NCBI GenBank assembly: GCA_903883965.1
Contig: CAISCU010000013.1
Span: 1-60,769 of the forward strand
Direction: 5' to 3'
DNA from: an uncultured Bacteroidota bacterium
GTDB lineage: Bacteria > Bacteroidota > Bacteroidia > UKL13-3
DNA: 60,769 nucleotides
In this document: one piece after another, positions 25,697 to 34,389 of the stretch
Numbering within the stretch: position 1 is the stretch's first letter
How the letters are laid out: every line of letters starts with the position of its first letter
The notes under the pieces: generated by a model
The model's input: only the letters and a program-made list of their open reading frames with translations
The model's database searches: none
Told to the model about the DNA's origin: nothing
Translations under genes and position numbers: made by a program

Positions 25697-27029
25697 AATT
25701 AACCTCCTTTTCTAACACTCCTAATTCATTCAAACTTTTAAATAACAATACAGCCATTAACACATAAAATTGAGCGTACTTAAAATTTTCTAAGGGATCG
25801 GCAGTACTTTCAAAATAAATAGAAGAGGTTAAAATCATAAAAAATATCAATGGATGCGTAACCCATTTACTCACTTTTTTAACGGGCTTGTACTGCTTTA
25901 ATATGATAAAAATAAAACCTAAATGAAAGTACAAACCTACAATACCTAGATTCAAAAATGTACCTAGGAAACCATTGTCTGCAAAATCTTCAATGATTTT
26001 GGTATAGCCTAATCCTATAAAAATGGAGGCTGGATTTGCATATTTTACAAAGTCATCTATTCGGCTTTGCCAAAACTCATCTCGTCCGGCAACAGCAGTT
26101 ACACTCTTTGTATCGTCATATTCTTCAACTGTAGAAATAATTCTTCCTTGAATCAAATCAGCAGATAGCAATACCAAAAATAAGAATACTGTAGCCGCAA
26201 TAATACTGGCTCCTTTTACCGTTACTGCTGTTTTATCTTTTTGGTTCAAATACAAAAACAAAAGTGTGTTAAAAACAAAAACCACAATAGAAGTTCGGGA
26301 TCCAAAAACCGTTAAAATAGCTGTCAAAGAAGCAAATAAAAATACCAAGCTTACAATTGTATTAACAAGCTTTTTTGAATACATGATGTTTGCAAACAAA
26401 ATACTACTGGCCATGGCGTATAAAATGGCCGACATGTTTGCATTGCCTGTAAAACCTACTGCTCTATAGGTAAATACCTCCCTTTCAAACGAATAAATAT
26501 ATTCATCAGATGCAATGACACCTCCACCCAATACAGGTAAATAGGTACTAACTATAAAATACTTGACATTGAACAAATCATAAAACTCAAAATACACAAA
26601 TGGCAAATACACTATGAGCATGATCACAAAAAACCGGATCAGTTTTTCATAATCTTCTTTTTCCATTTTAATGTTGGTAACTACCATCAAAATCAGAGTA
26701 AACCGATACCACCTATAAAAATGGGCAAAAATTTGAGGTTTAATTGGTGCAGCTAAATACAAATATTCAAACAACGTTGAAATGAATGCAATGCTACCCA
26801 AAGCTATACCTAAATTATATAGCACTTTATACCCTTTGTAATTGGTAATGCTTCTCAGAGAACTTTTAGCTTGAAACATCAAAGCCAAGAACAAAAGCAA
26901 ATCTGAAAACCTAAAGGCATACAAAGCAACGTTTGTTGGCTGAAAAAATACCACAAAAATGAAAAAAGCAACGAATTTCCAGGTATTATAAAAACTAGGT
27001 CCTTTATCTACTAAACTATGCTGCTCCAT
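25683..27029 (-). CDS. wzy: O-antigen polymerase/ligase-type membrane protein (Wzy-like)
   Basis: This is a multi-pass protein of about 448 residues. I prefer the ATG at 27029 over 27098, because the upstream extension lies wholly inside the flippase gene. Roughly ten to twelve hydrophobic segments are visible, with a long hydrophilic loop around residue 300 (VAGRDEFWQSRIDDFVKYAN). In Wzy and WaaL-like proteins the large periplasmic loop carries catalytic residues. Wzy proteins polymerise lipid-linked repeat units in the periplasm. The gene overlaps wzx by 14 bases, the usual Wzx/Wzy pairing. Sequence conservation is low in this family, so the call rests on topology and position. Confidence 0.8.
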   Translation of the reverse strand: MEQHSLVDKGPSFYNTWKFVAFFIFVVFFQPTNVALYAFRFSDLLLFLALMFQAKSSLRSITNYKGYKVLYNLGIALGSIAFISTLFEYLYLAAPIKPQIFAHFYRWYRFTLILMVVTNIKMEKEDYEKLIRFFVIMLIVYLPFVYFEFYDLFNVKYFIVSTYLPVLGGGVIASDEYIYSFEREVFTYRAVGFTGNANMSAILYAMASSILFANIMYSKKLVNTIVSLVFLFASLTAILTVFGSRTSIVVFVFNTLLFLYLNQKDKTAVTVKGASIIAATVFLFLVLLSADLIQGRIISTVEEYDDTKSVTAVAGRDEFWQSRIDDFVKYANPASIFIGLGYTKIIEDFADNGFLGTFLNLGIVGLYFHLGFIFIILKQYKPVKKVSKWVTHPLIFFMILTSSIYFESTADPLENFKYAQFYVLMAVLLFKSLNELGVLEKEVNYGRV

Positions 27030-28287
27030 GGAAATACTTTTTTGAAACGATTTTAAATGAAATCCAAGAAGCCAAATAGGCAAAAGAACCAAGGGCAATC
27101 TTCACATACAAGGCGCCCTGCATTCCCAAATTAGAAACTACTATATAATACAAGGGTATTGACAGGAGTAGCAAAACTACCGAAATGTAAAAATTGTAAT
27201 TGAATGCACCTAATCCCATCACTGCTGTATCCTTGATATTGTTCATATAATTGAGTGCCCATGCAATTACCAGTCCTCTGAAGTATATAAAGGCCGACTG
27301 GTGATACTTTCCGTCAAAAACAAAATCTATCATGAATGGAATTACAAAATAAACGAAAACCAAGGAGAATAAAGTGACTAAATGGTTTAATTTATTGTAA
27401 TGACTATAGGTACTCTTCCATCTTGAGTACTGATTGGATATGCCTGCAAAATGAGGAAAAGCAATTTGCTGTATGGTTTGCGGAATGACATTTAAAATTG
27501 AAATTAATGTAATTGCAAATGCATATTGACCAAATACGCTTAAATCCAATACAAAGTGATTGATAAACAAAATGTCTAAAGAAGAATATAAAAAACCAAT
27601 AAAATTAGTCATCAACGCAAATTTAGACAAGTGCCAAAGCGCATTCAATTTGCTTGAAAAATCTAGTGGTTTCACAAACATTCTATTCTCCTTAGGAATT
27701 GACAAAAAGAGGAATCCCAATGAAACAAATCCACCTAATAATACCGCCCAAACATATCCATTTAAATGAAAAAAATACGTGAATAGTACTATCAATAAAA
27801 CCGATACGAATTTAATGACGCTCTGTAATTTGGCATATTGTTTTATTTTATTGATGCCTTGGTAATAGCCGCCCAATACACTCTGAATGGCCAAAGGAAA
27901 TAAAAACACCATATAAATAGGAAACAGCAACTTTATTTGAGTGTCTGTTGAAATCAAATTCAAATAATTGGCGCCAATTAAACCTAGCCAAACTGCTAAA
28001 AAGACTATACTTGCTACAACAATTGAAATTGTTAAATAAGCACTTTGATCCTTGGTGTTGGTTTGCTGTGCTGTTAATTTTACAATAGAAACATTCATTC
28101 CCAATGCACACATGGTAGTTGCCAAGCCAACATAAGTCTGCATAATGCGTATGGCCCCAATATCTGATGGGTTTAAAAATTTTGCAACAAATAACTGAGA
28201 CGCAAAACCGGCCAACAATATGAGTCCATTAGCTCCAAGTAAATGAAAGAAGCCTTTTTCAAAAACCTTCTTAATTTCAGCTTTCAT
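27016..28287 (-). CDS. wzx: Oligosaccharide flippase (Wzx, MOP superfamily)
   Basis: This is a protein of about 423 residues with some twelve hydrophobic helices. I prefer the start at 28287 (MKAEIKKVFEKGFFHLLGAN), because the upstream 20 residues from 28347 overlap the previous gene and look non-native. The N-terminal block FFHLLGANGLILLAGFASQL followed by KFLNPSDIGAIRIMQTY is typical of polysaccharide flippases that move undecaprenyl-linked oligosaccharides across the inner membrane. The basic residues at 2-8 suit a cytoplasmic N-terminus. It overlaps the asparagine-synthase-like gene by 11 bases and the Wzy-like gene by 14. Confidence 0.88.
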   Translation of the reverse strand: MKAEIKKVFEKGFFHLLGANGLILLAGFASQLFVAKFLNPSDIGAIRIMQTYVGLATTMCALGMNVSIVKLTAQQTNTKDQSAYLTISIVVASIVFLAVWLGLIGANYLNLISTDTQIKLLFPIYMVFLFPLAIQSVLGGYYQGINKIKQYAKLQSVIKFVSVLLIVLFTYFFHLNGYVWAVLLGGFVSLGFLFLSIPKENRMFVKPLDFSSKLNALWHLSKFALMTNFIGFLYSSLDILFINHFVLDLSVFGQYAFAITLISILNVIPQTIQQIAFPHFAGISNQYSRWKSTYSHYNKLNHLVTLFSLVFVYFVIPFMIDFVFDGKYHQSAFIYFRGLVIAWALNYMNNIKDTAVMGLGAFNYNFYISVVLLLLSIPLYYIVVSNLGMQGALYVKIALGSFAYLASWISFKIVSKKYFHGAA

Positions 28288-29998
28288 GTATTTCTGGGAA
28301 TAAAAGTTTGAAAGCACAGAAAAAATTAAACACCAACAGTTTTTCAAAAGTACTGCCCTGCTCGCTCAATAATTTTAAATCGGCAGCTAGTTGTTTGTTT
28401 TCTATGGCGTTCAATTGATATTGTTTATATAAAAGGGCAGTTAAAGAAGGATTGCTTTCAAACCATTTTTGAACAGGAATAGCTACTGCATCTTTTTTAC
28501 CAAATATGATTTTGAGCCTATTTTGAATACGGGCAGCCAATAATCTGTGTTTATTTGAAGTGGGCAAAGCATCGTATTTCCAGCGGTATTGATTGACCTT
28601 TGGGTGTTTAAAATTCATCCAGTCAATTGTAAGATTGCCGTTGACTCTGTATTGGGGATCTATTGAAAATGCAAAGTCTGCAAAGTCGGGCTCCATGTAA
28701 GTATACACACTTGAGGTAAATGGCTCCGTCATCCAGGTGCCGTTGTGTATGGCATTGAACCCTCTATTGTAAAGCGCAAAAAGCTCATCATTGGTTTGTT
28801 GTGCTATTGCTTCAACCTCTGATTGAATTCTACTCAACAAGGTTGTAGATACGCCCCATCTATTTGCATGTGCAGGTTCATGGTAGGCATTTTTTAAATA
28901 CCCCCCCTTGCTACTTTCTGCTAAAATCCCATTGTGTGTTAATCCAAAAACATCAAAATTCAATTGTTGATTGGCCAATAATGTTTGTGCGGCACCAAAA
29001 TAATAAACAGAACAATTATTGAGTATCAACGGCAAAGTAGGCTGTTGCAAATAATTGCCATCACCCAATTTGACAATTAAATGAAGGTGACCTAAATCAT
29101 TGGTTATTTCGCGTGCAATTTGCTCATCACTTGATTGGTCTTGTCCAAATGTAATATTGGTTTGATTGGTATACCCCAACTCATTTGCCAACATAACATT
29201 TAAGCGTGAGTCTAAACCCCCACTGATATGTCCAAAATGACTGAAGCCATATTGTAAATCTTTGTTGTATTCTAATTTGATGGAGCGTACAAACAAGTCA
29301 TCCAATTGCTCAAAAACAGCTGCATTGACTTGATTGATTTGAACCTGGTTATTAAATTTATAATAGGTTTGAATAGTTGACTGGGCTGCAATAGAAGCGT
29401 TGAGCAGTTGTGCGGGTTCAAGTTTTTTAATTTCTTGCACCAAGGTATGATTGGCCAATAAATAACCAAATGTAACAAACTCATATGCAGCAATGGTATT
29501 TAAACTGGTTTTGATTCCCAAATAAACCAACATTTCTTTCACAAAAAACAGTGATGAAGAAAAAATAAAAACCGTCTCGTCTTCAAAATAAAAAAAAGGT
29601 TTTGAACCAGTATGGTCAGTTACCAATGTTAAACTTTGGCGTGCTTCATTGTAATAAAAAGCTTGAAATGTGCCTTTCAAAGGCCTAAAATAGGTAGCTA
29701 GTGAATTGGTAGCTGCCGCCATTTCAATTGCTTGCAAATTGTCTTGATTGATCCAATTTTCCTTTGAAGTATCTTTGGTTAAGTTGATACCATCAAACCC
29801 AAACACAATGGATTTGTTTTGAACCAACCCTTTGTCTCTTTTAAATTTTTGATTAGAATACCAGGCCACCCTTAACTGAGGAGTTTGGATTTCGCTTTGG
29901 TAGGGGAATAATTCATTTTGGGTTGAACCAAATGTAAAAGCATCTAATTGTGCTTGAAACACTGGCGACTTAATCATATATCCACTAAACCCACTCAT
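28277..29998 (-). CDS. Asparagine-synthase-like protein lacking the glutaminase nucleophile
   Basis: This 573-residue homologue of AsnB starts MSGFSG where active enzymes have MCGIAG, so residue 2 is Ser and the Cys nucleophile is missing. The expected HRGPD segment of the glutaminase domain is also not recognisable. The ATP-pyrophosphatase domain is kept: HISGGLDSRLNVML with SGGLDSR at 259-265. It would therefore adenylate a carboxylate and use free ammonia or another amine, rather than glutamine. Similar AsnB-like proteins make beta-lactams or lasso peptides by acyl activation. It lies just upstream of wzx, and its role in the glycan is unknown. Confidence 0.85.
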   Translation of the reverse strand: MSGFSGYMIKSPVFQAQLDAFTFGSTQNELFPYQSEIQTPQLRVAWYSNQKFKRDKGLVQNKSIVFGFDGINLTKDTSKENWINQDNLQAIEMAAATNSLATYFRPLKGTFQAFYYNEARQSLTLVTDHTGSKPFFYFEDETVFIFSSSLFFVKEMLVYLGIKTSLNTIAAYEFVTFGYLLANHTLVQEIKKLEPAQLLNASIAAQSTIQTYYKFNNQVQINQVNAAVFEQLDDLFVRSIKLEYNKDLQYGFSHFGHISGGLDSRLNVMLANELGYTNQTNITFGQDQSSDEQIAREITNDLGHLHLIVKLGDGNYLQQPTLPLILNNCSVYYFGAAQTLLANQQLNFDVFGLTHNGILAESSKGGYLKNAYHEPAHANRWGVSTTLLSRIQSEVEAIAQQTNDELFALYNRGFNAIHNGTWMTEPFTSSVYTYMEPDFADFAFSIDPQYRVNGNLTIDWMNFKHPKVNQYRWKYDALPTSNKHRLLAARIQNRLKIIFGKKDAVAIPVQKWFESNPSLTALLYKQYQLNAIENKQLAADLKLLSEQGSTFEKLLVFNFFCAFKLLFPEIHES

Positions 29999-30004
29999 AT
30001 TGCT

Positions 30005-31168
30005 TTATTTGGTGTATAAATTTAGCCAGTTGTTTTTGTTCGCATCCCAAGAAACCAATTGTTGGATGATGTTAAAATTAGTTAAACTGGCAGTTTGTTC
30101 TTCAGAAAGTTGGCACAATACCTGATTCAACTGAGCAGTTAAATTTTCTGGTGCAATACGGTGATAGTTTGTTTTCAAGTTGTCGAGATGCTCATAGGGC
30201 AACCAGTTACCAGTAATGACAACTGAACCCGCTAATAAATGTTCGTATAAGGCTGAAGCAGCTTGATCTCTTCTCGATACCAAGACAAAAATATCTGTAG
30301 CGTATCGCAACGCGGTTACTTCTTCATTGCTCAAATAATTTTTATAAATTTTAAAGGGCAAATTGCCACTTTGCATTTTTTGATTGACATGTACTTGATT
30401 TTGTTCAAAATCTCTTCCGTAGGTCATTGGAAAAATAACTTGAATAGTTTTTCCATCTATACCTGTAGTAGCAAGTTTTTGGAGGCTATCAATCATTAAA
30501 TCAAATTGCATAATCTCATCTCCGCAATACCCACAGGTAATTAAAATGTCTGTTTCACTGAACCCAAGAAAAAGTTTGGCCTGCAAGCGGGTTTGGGTGG
30601 CATGCTGTTTAAACATGTTTTCCATTACAGGCATGAGTGGAATGAGCTGTATCGATTCTATTTTTTTGTTTGGATCGTACTTTGCCTGTACCTGATTTAA
30701 AAATACCCGATTCTCGGCTATTAAGGTATTGGCTAATGAGCAACTCAGTTGATTAAAGAAATGCCTCATTTTTCCAACCTGATTGAAATCACTCCCATAA
30801 AAAGTGAGGTATATAAACCTTGATTTTAACCTGAACAGCAGCACCAAAAATGCATAGTAATAATGCATGAATTGAAAATGTACATAATCGTATTTGGGCA
30901 ACTTTGCGCCTAAAAACAACAAACGTAGCAGCTGAATAAAAACCCTCAATTTGGGTATTTGATGGTACCACTTGGTGGCATTTGGCAACACATACAACTG
31001 ATTAAAATAAGGCCTTAGAAAATCTATATCTGCCGGATTTTTTACAGAAGTAATGAAACAGTCCATTTGAGTTTGACAGCCTTCCTCCTGCATTTTTTTG
31101 AGGGTTCGAACAACAAATGTTTTTACCAAATGGCTTTCCGAAACAATCAATAATTTCTTGTTCATCAT
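30005..31168 (-). CDS. Glycosyltransferase, GT56/WecF-like or divergent GT4
   Basis: This is a 387-residue GT-B-like protein. KKLLIVSESHLVKTFVVRTL opens an N-terminal domain. The C-terminal part carries IQVIFPMTYGRDFEQNQVHV and a segment LRYATDIFVLVSRRDQAASA. The first matches the PxTYG region of TDP-Fuc4NAc transferases (WecF, GT56), and the second the donor-site region of that family. Its start ATG overlaps the upstream stop (ATGA at 31168-31165). It is a likely transferase of an amino sugar such as a 4-amino-4,6-dideoxyhexose, but donor assignment is uncertain. Confidence 0.8.
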   Translation of the reverse strand: MMNKKLLIVSESHLVKTFVVRTLKKMQEEGCQTQMDCFITSVKNPADIDFLRPYFNQLYVLPNATKWYHQIPKLRVFIQLLRLLFLGAKLPKYDYVHFQFMHYYYAFLVLLFRLKSRFIYLTFYGSDFNQVGKMRHFFNQLSCSLANTLIAENRVFLNQVQAKYDPNKKIESIQLIPLMPVMENMFKQHATQTRLQAKLFLGFSETDILITCGYCGDEIMQFDLMIDSLQKLATTGIDGKTIQVIFPMTYGRDFEQNQVHVNQKMQSGNLPFKIYKNYLSNEEVTALRYATDIFVLVSRRDQAASALYEHLLAGSVVITGNWLPYEHLDNLKTNYHRIAPENLTAQLNQVLCQLSEEQTASLTNFNIIQQLVSWDANKNNWLNLYTK

Positions 31169-32295
31169 TTGGCAATAAAAAGTTCAGAAATGTATTGATT
31201 GTACAATTGAGCAGTACCTGATGCCGAACGTTCTTGCACATTCTTTTTACTAATTACTCCATGCAGGTCTATCAGTGCAGGATTGTTTATGTAATTAGCT
31301 AATGCCTTTTTCATGGCATGTATTTCCAAAGGTTCAATGTATCCGTTTACTTGATGGCTGAGGTATTCTGAAACATTTAAAATTTGGTCACTGATGACTA
31401 CACCCATTCCTGATGCCATCCCTTCTATGAGGGTATTGGGGCCATTTGAGTTTTTAGCGGGTATAAATAATATGTCTGCATTTTTGTATATCAGGTGTAA
31501 ATCGTTCCAATTATCTATGCCATCTATAAAATGAATGGCATTTTGTAAGCCTTTTGTTTGAATGAAATCTTCGCATTGTTTTCGCAGAGAACCATGGGCA
31601 TTCATGCGCATACGTACACCCGGATATAATTGATTGAGTTCTAAAAAAACGTCAATTGCAAAAAGTGGGTTATAGGCATCTTCTAGCCTTCCGGGAAACA
31701 ATATTGTTAAATTATCTGATGCATTTTTACTGCGTTTTTCATGCTTCAAATGCATGTCAATGTCTTGTGGGTATCTGGTTAACCTCACTTTAGAAGCAGG
31801 ATACTTGTACAATTCTATAAATTGATTAACCACATTTGGCCCCATTGCAAACAAGCGATCCATTGGTCTAAAAAATAACAAGGTAAATTGTCTCAATGCC
31901 CTTTTTATCTGGAACAAAAATGGGTGAATTGAAAACCTATTTAGTTCCAATGTTTCTGTATAAAATATGACTTTTTTATGATTGATTTTTGCCCATAACA
32001 AAACCATTAAATGCATGGGAATAAAAAAACCTCCCATAATAATTATATCTGGATTGAACGCGTTTAATTTTTTAAATACACTGCTATTGAAATAGCCAAA
32101 AAACCGAATATTTTTTGAGCCTTCCAAAATTTCACAATGGTCGCCTAATGGAATTTTCCAAAACTCGGGTCTGTCTTTTTCTAAATGCACATAAAACCAA
32201 AACTTAGCTTGGTAATAGACCTGCAAAGCCTCGCAAAACTTCACTTGATAAGGCGCGGCCATATTGCTCAGAAATACCAGTTTGGGTTTACTCAT
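31165..32295 (-). CDS. Glycosyltransferase, GT4 family
   Basis: This 376-residue GT-B protein begins KLVFLSNMAAPYQVKFCEAL and has an acceptor region IIIMGGFFIPMHLMVLLWAK. The donor domain shows LTILFPGRLEDAYNPLFAID and LFIPAKNSNGPNTLIEGMAS, whose Glu fits the EX7E region of GT4. It overlaps both neighbours by four bases, as expected for translational coupling. It transfers one sugar in repeat-unit assembly. Specificity is unknown. Confidence 0.88.
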   Translation of the reverse strand: MSKPKLVFLSNMAAPYQVKFCEALQVYYQAKFWFYVHLEKDRPEFWKIPLGDHCEILEGSKNIRFFGYFNSSVFKKLNAFNPDIIIMGGFFIPMHLMVLLWAKINHKKVIFYTETLELNRFSIHPFLFQIKRALRQFTLLFFRPMDRLFAMGPNVVNQFIELYKYPASKVRLTRYPQDIDMHLKHEKRSKNASDNLTILFPGRLEDAYNPLFAIDVFLELNQLYPGVRMRMNAHGSLRKQCEDFIQTKGLQNAIHFIDGIDNWNDLHLIYKNADILFIPAKNSNGPNTLIEGMASGMGVVISDQILNVSEYLSHQVNGYIEPLEIHAMKKALANYINNPALIDLHGVISKKNVQERSASGTAQLYNQYISELFIAK

Positions 32296-33299
32296 TTTTG
32301 TTTGTGTAATGAAATTCCTTTGGCAATAACCGCGCCGTATGCTATTGTTAAATCAGCTGGCGAAGGTTGTTCGTTATTGAGCCATTTTTTATACAATTCC
32401 GGCACATTCAAGCCTGACAAATGCGAAAACGGATAACCTCCTCCAAAGCGAGGATTTAAATCTATTAAAAATACCTCTCCCTCATTGGTTATAATAAAAT
32501 CGGCATCTAACATGCCAATGTGTTTTGTATGTGAAGCAATTTCTTTTGCAACTTTTTGCAATTGTTCATTTTCTACTATTTCAGCCATATCCGTTTCTCC
32601 GGCACGCATAGCTAATTTCCTTTTTGCTAATGCTGTAAAAAAATTACCTTCCAAATCATTTACAATATCAATTCCATATTCTTGTCCAATGGCCATTTGC
32701 TGAATCAACATTTGGTTTTTTTGATTGGAAGGAACTGGGTCTTGTAAAAATGACTCACCCAATTGTGCATTCAAATGGTTAAAAGTATTGGTTAAGGAAT
32801 CTAAATTCTCTACTACACTTGTGGCAATTGAACCAGTACCCCACCTGGGTTTTACAATAACTGGGAATTTTAACAAACCTGTTTGTATGGCTTTATTTGC
32901 GTCCTCTAATGAAGTATATGTTTTAGGAATTTGAATGGTTTTTAAATTGGAAAAGCCAGAATAGGCCAATTTATCAAAACAGTTTTCAATGGTTTCTGTA
33001 TCTGAAACTATAATATGGGTTCCAATTTTCTGAAACTGTTCTTTTTCTTTTGAAAGCACACTCAAGTCCATGTCAAAAAGCGGCACTATCAACTGAATTT
33101 GATGGGTTTGACAGAGGTCTAACAAAAATGGAATATAGGCACTGCTTTTAATTGGAGGAGACACAAACGCTTGATCGGCCTCGAACATACCAGAAGTTTG
33201 CGCTATGCTATTGGAGGCAAATAATTTGCCACTGAAACTTTCCCTAAAAAAGGGAATCATGTAATTTCTTCTACCAATACTTGTAAACAGCACATTCAT
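32292..33299 (-). CDS. ATP-grasp carboxylate-amine ligase
   Basis: This is a protein of about 335 residues. I prefer the ATG at 33299 (MNVLFTSIGRRNYMI) because relatives begin that way; an ATG at 33308 would add three residues. The pre-ATP-grasp Rossmann domain is followed by ATP-grasp motifs: FPVIVKPRWGTGSIATSVVE, MLIQQMAIGQEYGIDIVND and the metal-binding LIDLNPRFGGGYPFSHLSG near the C-terminus. These enzymes activate a carboxylate as acyl phosphate and couple it to an amine. Next to a DegT aminotransferase, the amine is plausibly an amino sugar. The substrate is not known. Confidence 0.85.
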   Translation of the reverse strand: MNVLFTSIGRRNYMIPFFRESFSGKLFASNSIAQTSGMFEADQAFVSPPIKSSAYIPFLLDLCQTHQIQLIVPLFDMDLSVLSKEKEQFQKIGTHIIVSDTETIENCFDKLAYSGFSNLKTIQIPKTYTSLEDANKAIQTGLLKFPVIVKPRWGTGSIATSVVENLDSLTNTFNHLNAQLGESFLQDPVPSNQKNQMLIQQMAIGQEYGIDIVNDLEGNFFTALAKRKLAMRAGETDMAEIVENEQLQKVAKEIASHTKHIGMLDADFIITNEGEVFLIDLNPRFGGGYPFSHLSGLNVPELYKKWLNNEQPSPADLTIAYGAVIAKGISLHKQK

Positions 33300-33300
33300 A

Positions 33301-34389
33301 TTACCCATAGTTCTGAATTCTTAAAATGAGTCTGGCTATTAATTGAACTTCTTCTTCGCTCAAAGTATAAAACAATGGCAAACACATAACCCTTTCGGAG
33401 ATACTATGTGAATGTACCAATGATGGATCTTCTTTCACGTAAGGTATTCTATCTAAAGAAGGATAGAAGTATCTTCTAGGGAAAATATTGGCAATATTTA
33501 ATTCAGTTAATGTTTTATGAAATTGAGCTTCATCATTAAACACTATTGGATAGTATGAACAGTTGTAATCTGTTTGGTCATAAATTTTAGGCCTGTATGC
33601 ATTGAGTTGAGGAAACAACAAACTGTCGTACAAATGGCTCATTTTTTTCCGTTGTTCCAAAATGGAATCAATGTATTCTAAATTTACTAAGCCCATAGCC
33701 GCATGAAATTCAGAATTTTTCCCATTGATCCCTACCATTGCAAATTTCTCTGGACCATCATGTCCAAAATTCCTGTGAAAAGCCATTCTGGCAATAGTTT
33801 CAGAATCATTTGAAAAAACTGCTCCACCTTCAATGGTATGGAACAATTTGGTTGCATGGAATGAAGTTGTTGTAATGTCGCCAAATTCAAACAATGAATT
33901 GCCTTGCACTTTGGTTCCAAATGCGTGGGCTCCATCATAAATGACTTTCAAATTGTACTTTTTTGCAATTAGATCTATTGCGTCAACATCACATGGATTG
34001 CCATAGACATGGGTTGCCAATATAGCAGAGGTTTTATCAGTGATTGCCGCCTCAATTAAACGCGGGTTGATGTTCAAACTTTCAGGATCTATATCAACAA
34101 AAACAGGGGTACATCCTTCCCATACAATGCTACTAGTGGTTGCCACATATGAAAAAGGTGTGGTAATTATTTCTCCCTTTAGGTCTAAAGCTTTAATTGC
34201 AATTTGAATGGCAATGGTACCATTATTGGTATACAAGAGATGCTTTAAATTTAAATATTTCTTTAAAGACAATTCAAGATCGTTTACCAATGGTCCATTA
34301 TTGGTTAACCATGCCCTTTGCCAAATACCATTTACTTTTTCTTGGTATTTTTCTATCGGAGGTAAAAAAGGTTTTGTTACTGGAATCAT
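33301..34389 (-). CDS. DegT/DnrJ/EryC1/StrS sugar aminotransferase (VioA-like)
   Basis: This 362-residue PLP enzyme has IPVTKPFLPPIEKYQEKVNG at the N-terminus, YTNNGTIAIQIAIKALDL as the phosphate loop, IYDGAHAFGTKVQGNS with Asp152, and the PLP lysine Lys181 in TTTSFHATKLFHTIEGGA. The DGAHAFG and FHATK forms resemble VioA/FdtB-type aminotransferases acting on 4-keto-6-deoxy or 3-keto sugars. It lies four bases inside the nucleotidyltransferase gene downstream of the Leg trio. The next gene is the ATP-grasp ligase, which suggests that its amine product is acylated. Confidence 0.88.
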   Translation of the reverse strand: MIPVTKPFLPPIEKYQEKVNGIWQRAWLTNNGPLVNDLELSLKKYLNLKHLLYTNNGTIAIQIAIKALDLKGEIITTPFSYVATTSSIVWEGCTPVFVDIDPESLNINPRLIEAAITDKTSAILATHVYGNPCDVDAIDLIAKKYNLKVIYDGAHAFGTKVQGNSLFEFGDITTTSFHATKLFHTIEGGAVFSNDSETIARMAFHRNFGHDGPEKFAMVGINGKNSEFHAAMGLVNLEYIDSILEQRKKMSHLYDSLLFPQLNAYRPKIYDQTDYNCSYYPIVFNDEAQFHKTLTELNIANIFPRRYFYPSLDRIPYVKEDPSLVHSHSISERVMCLPLFYTLSEEEVQLIARLILRIQNYG

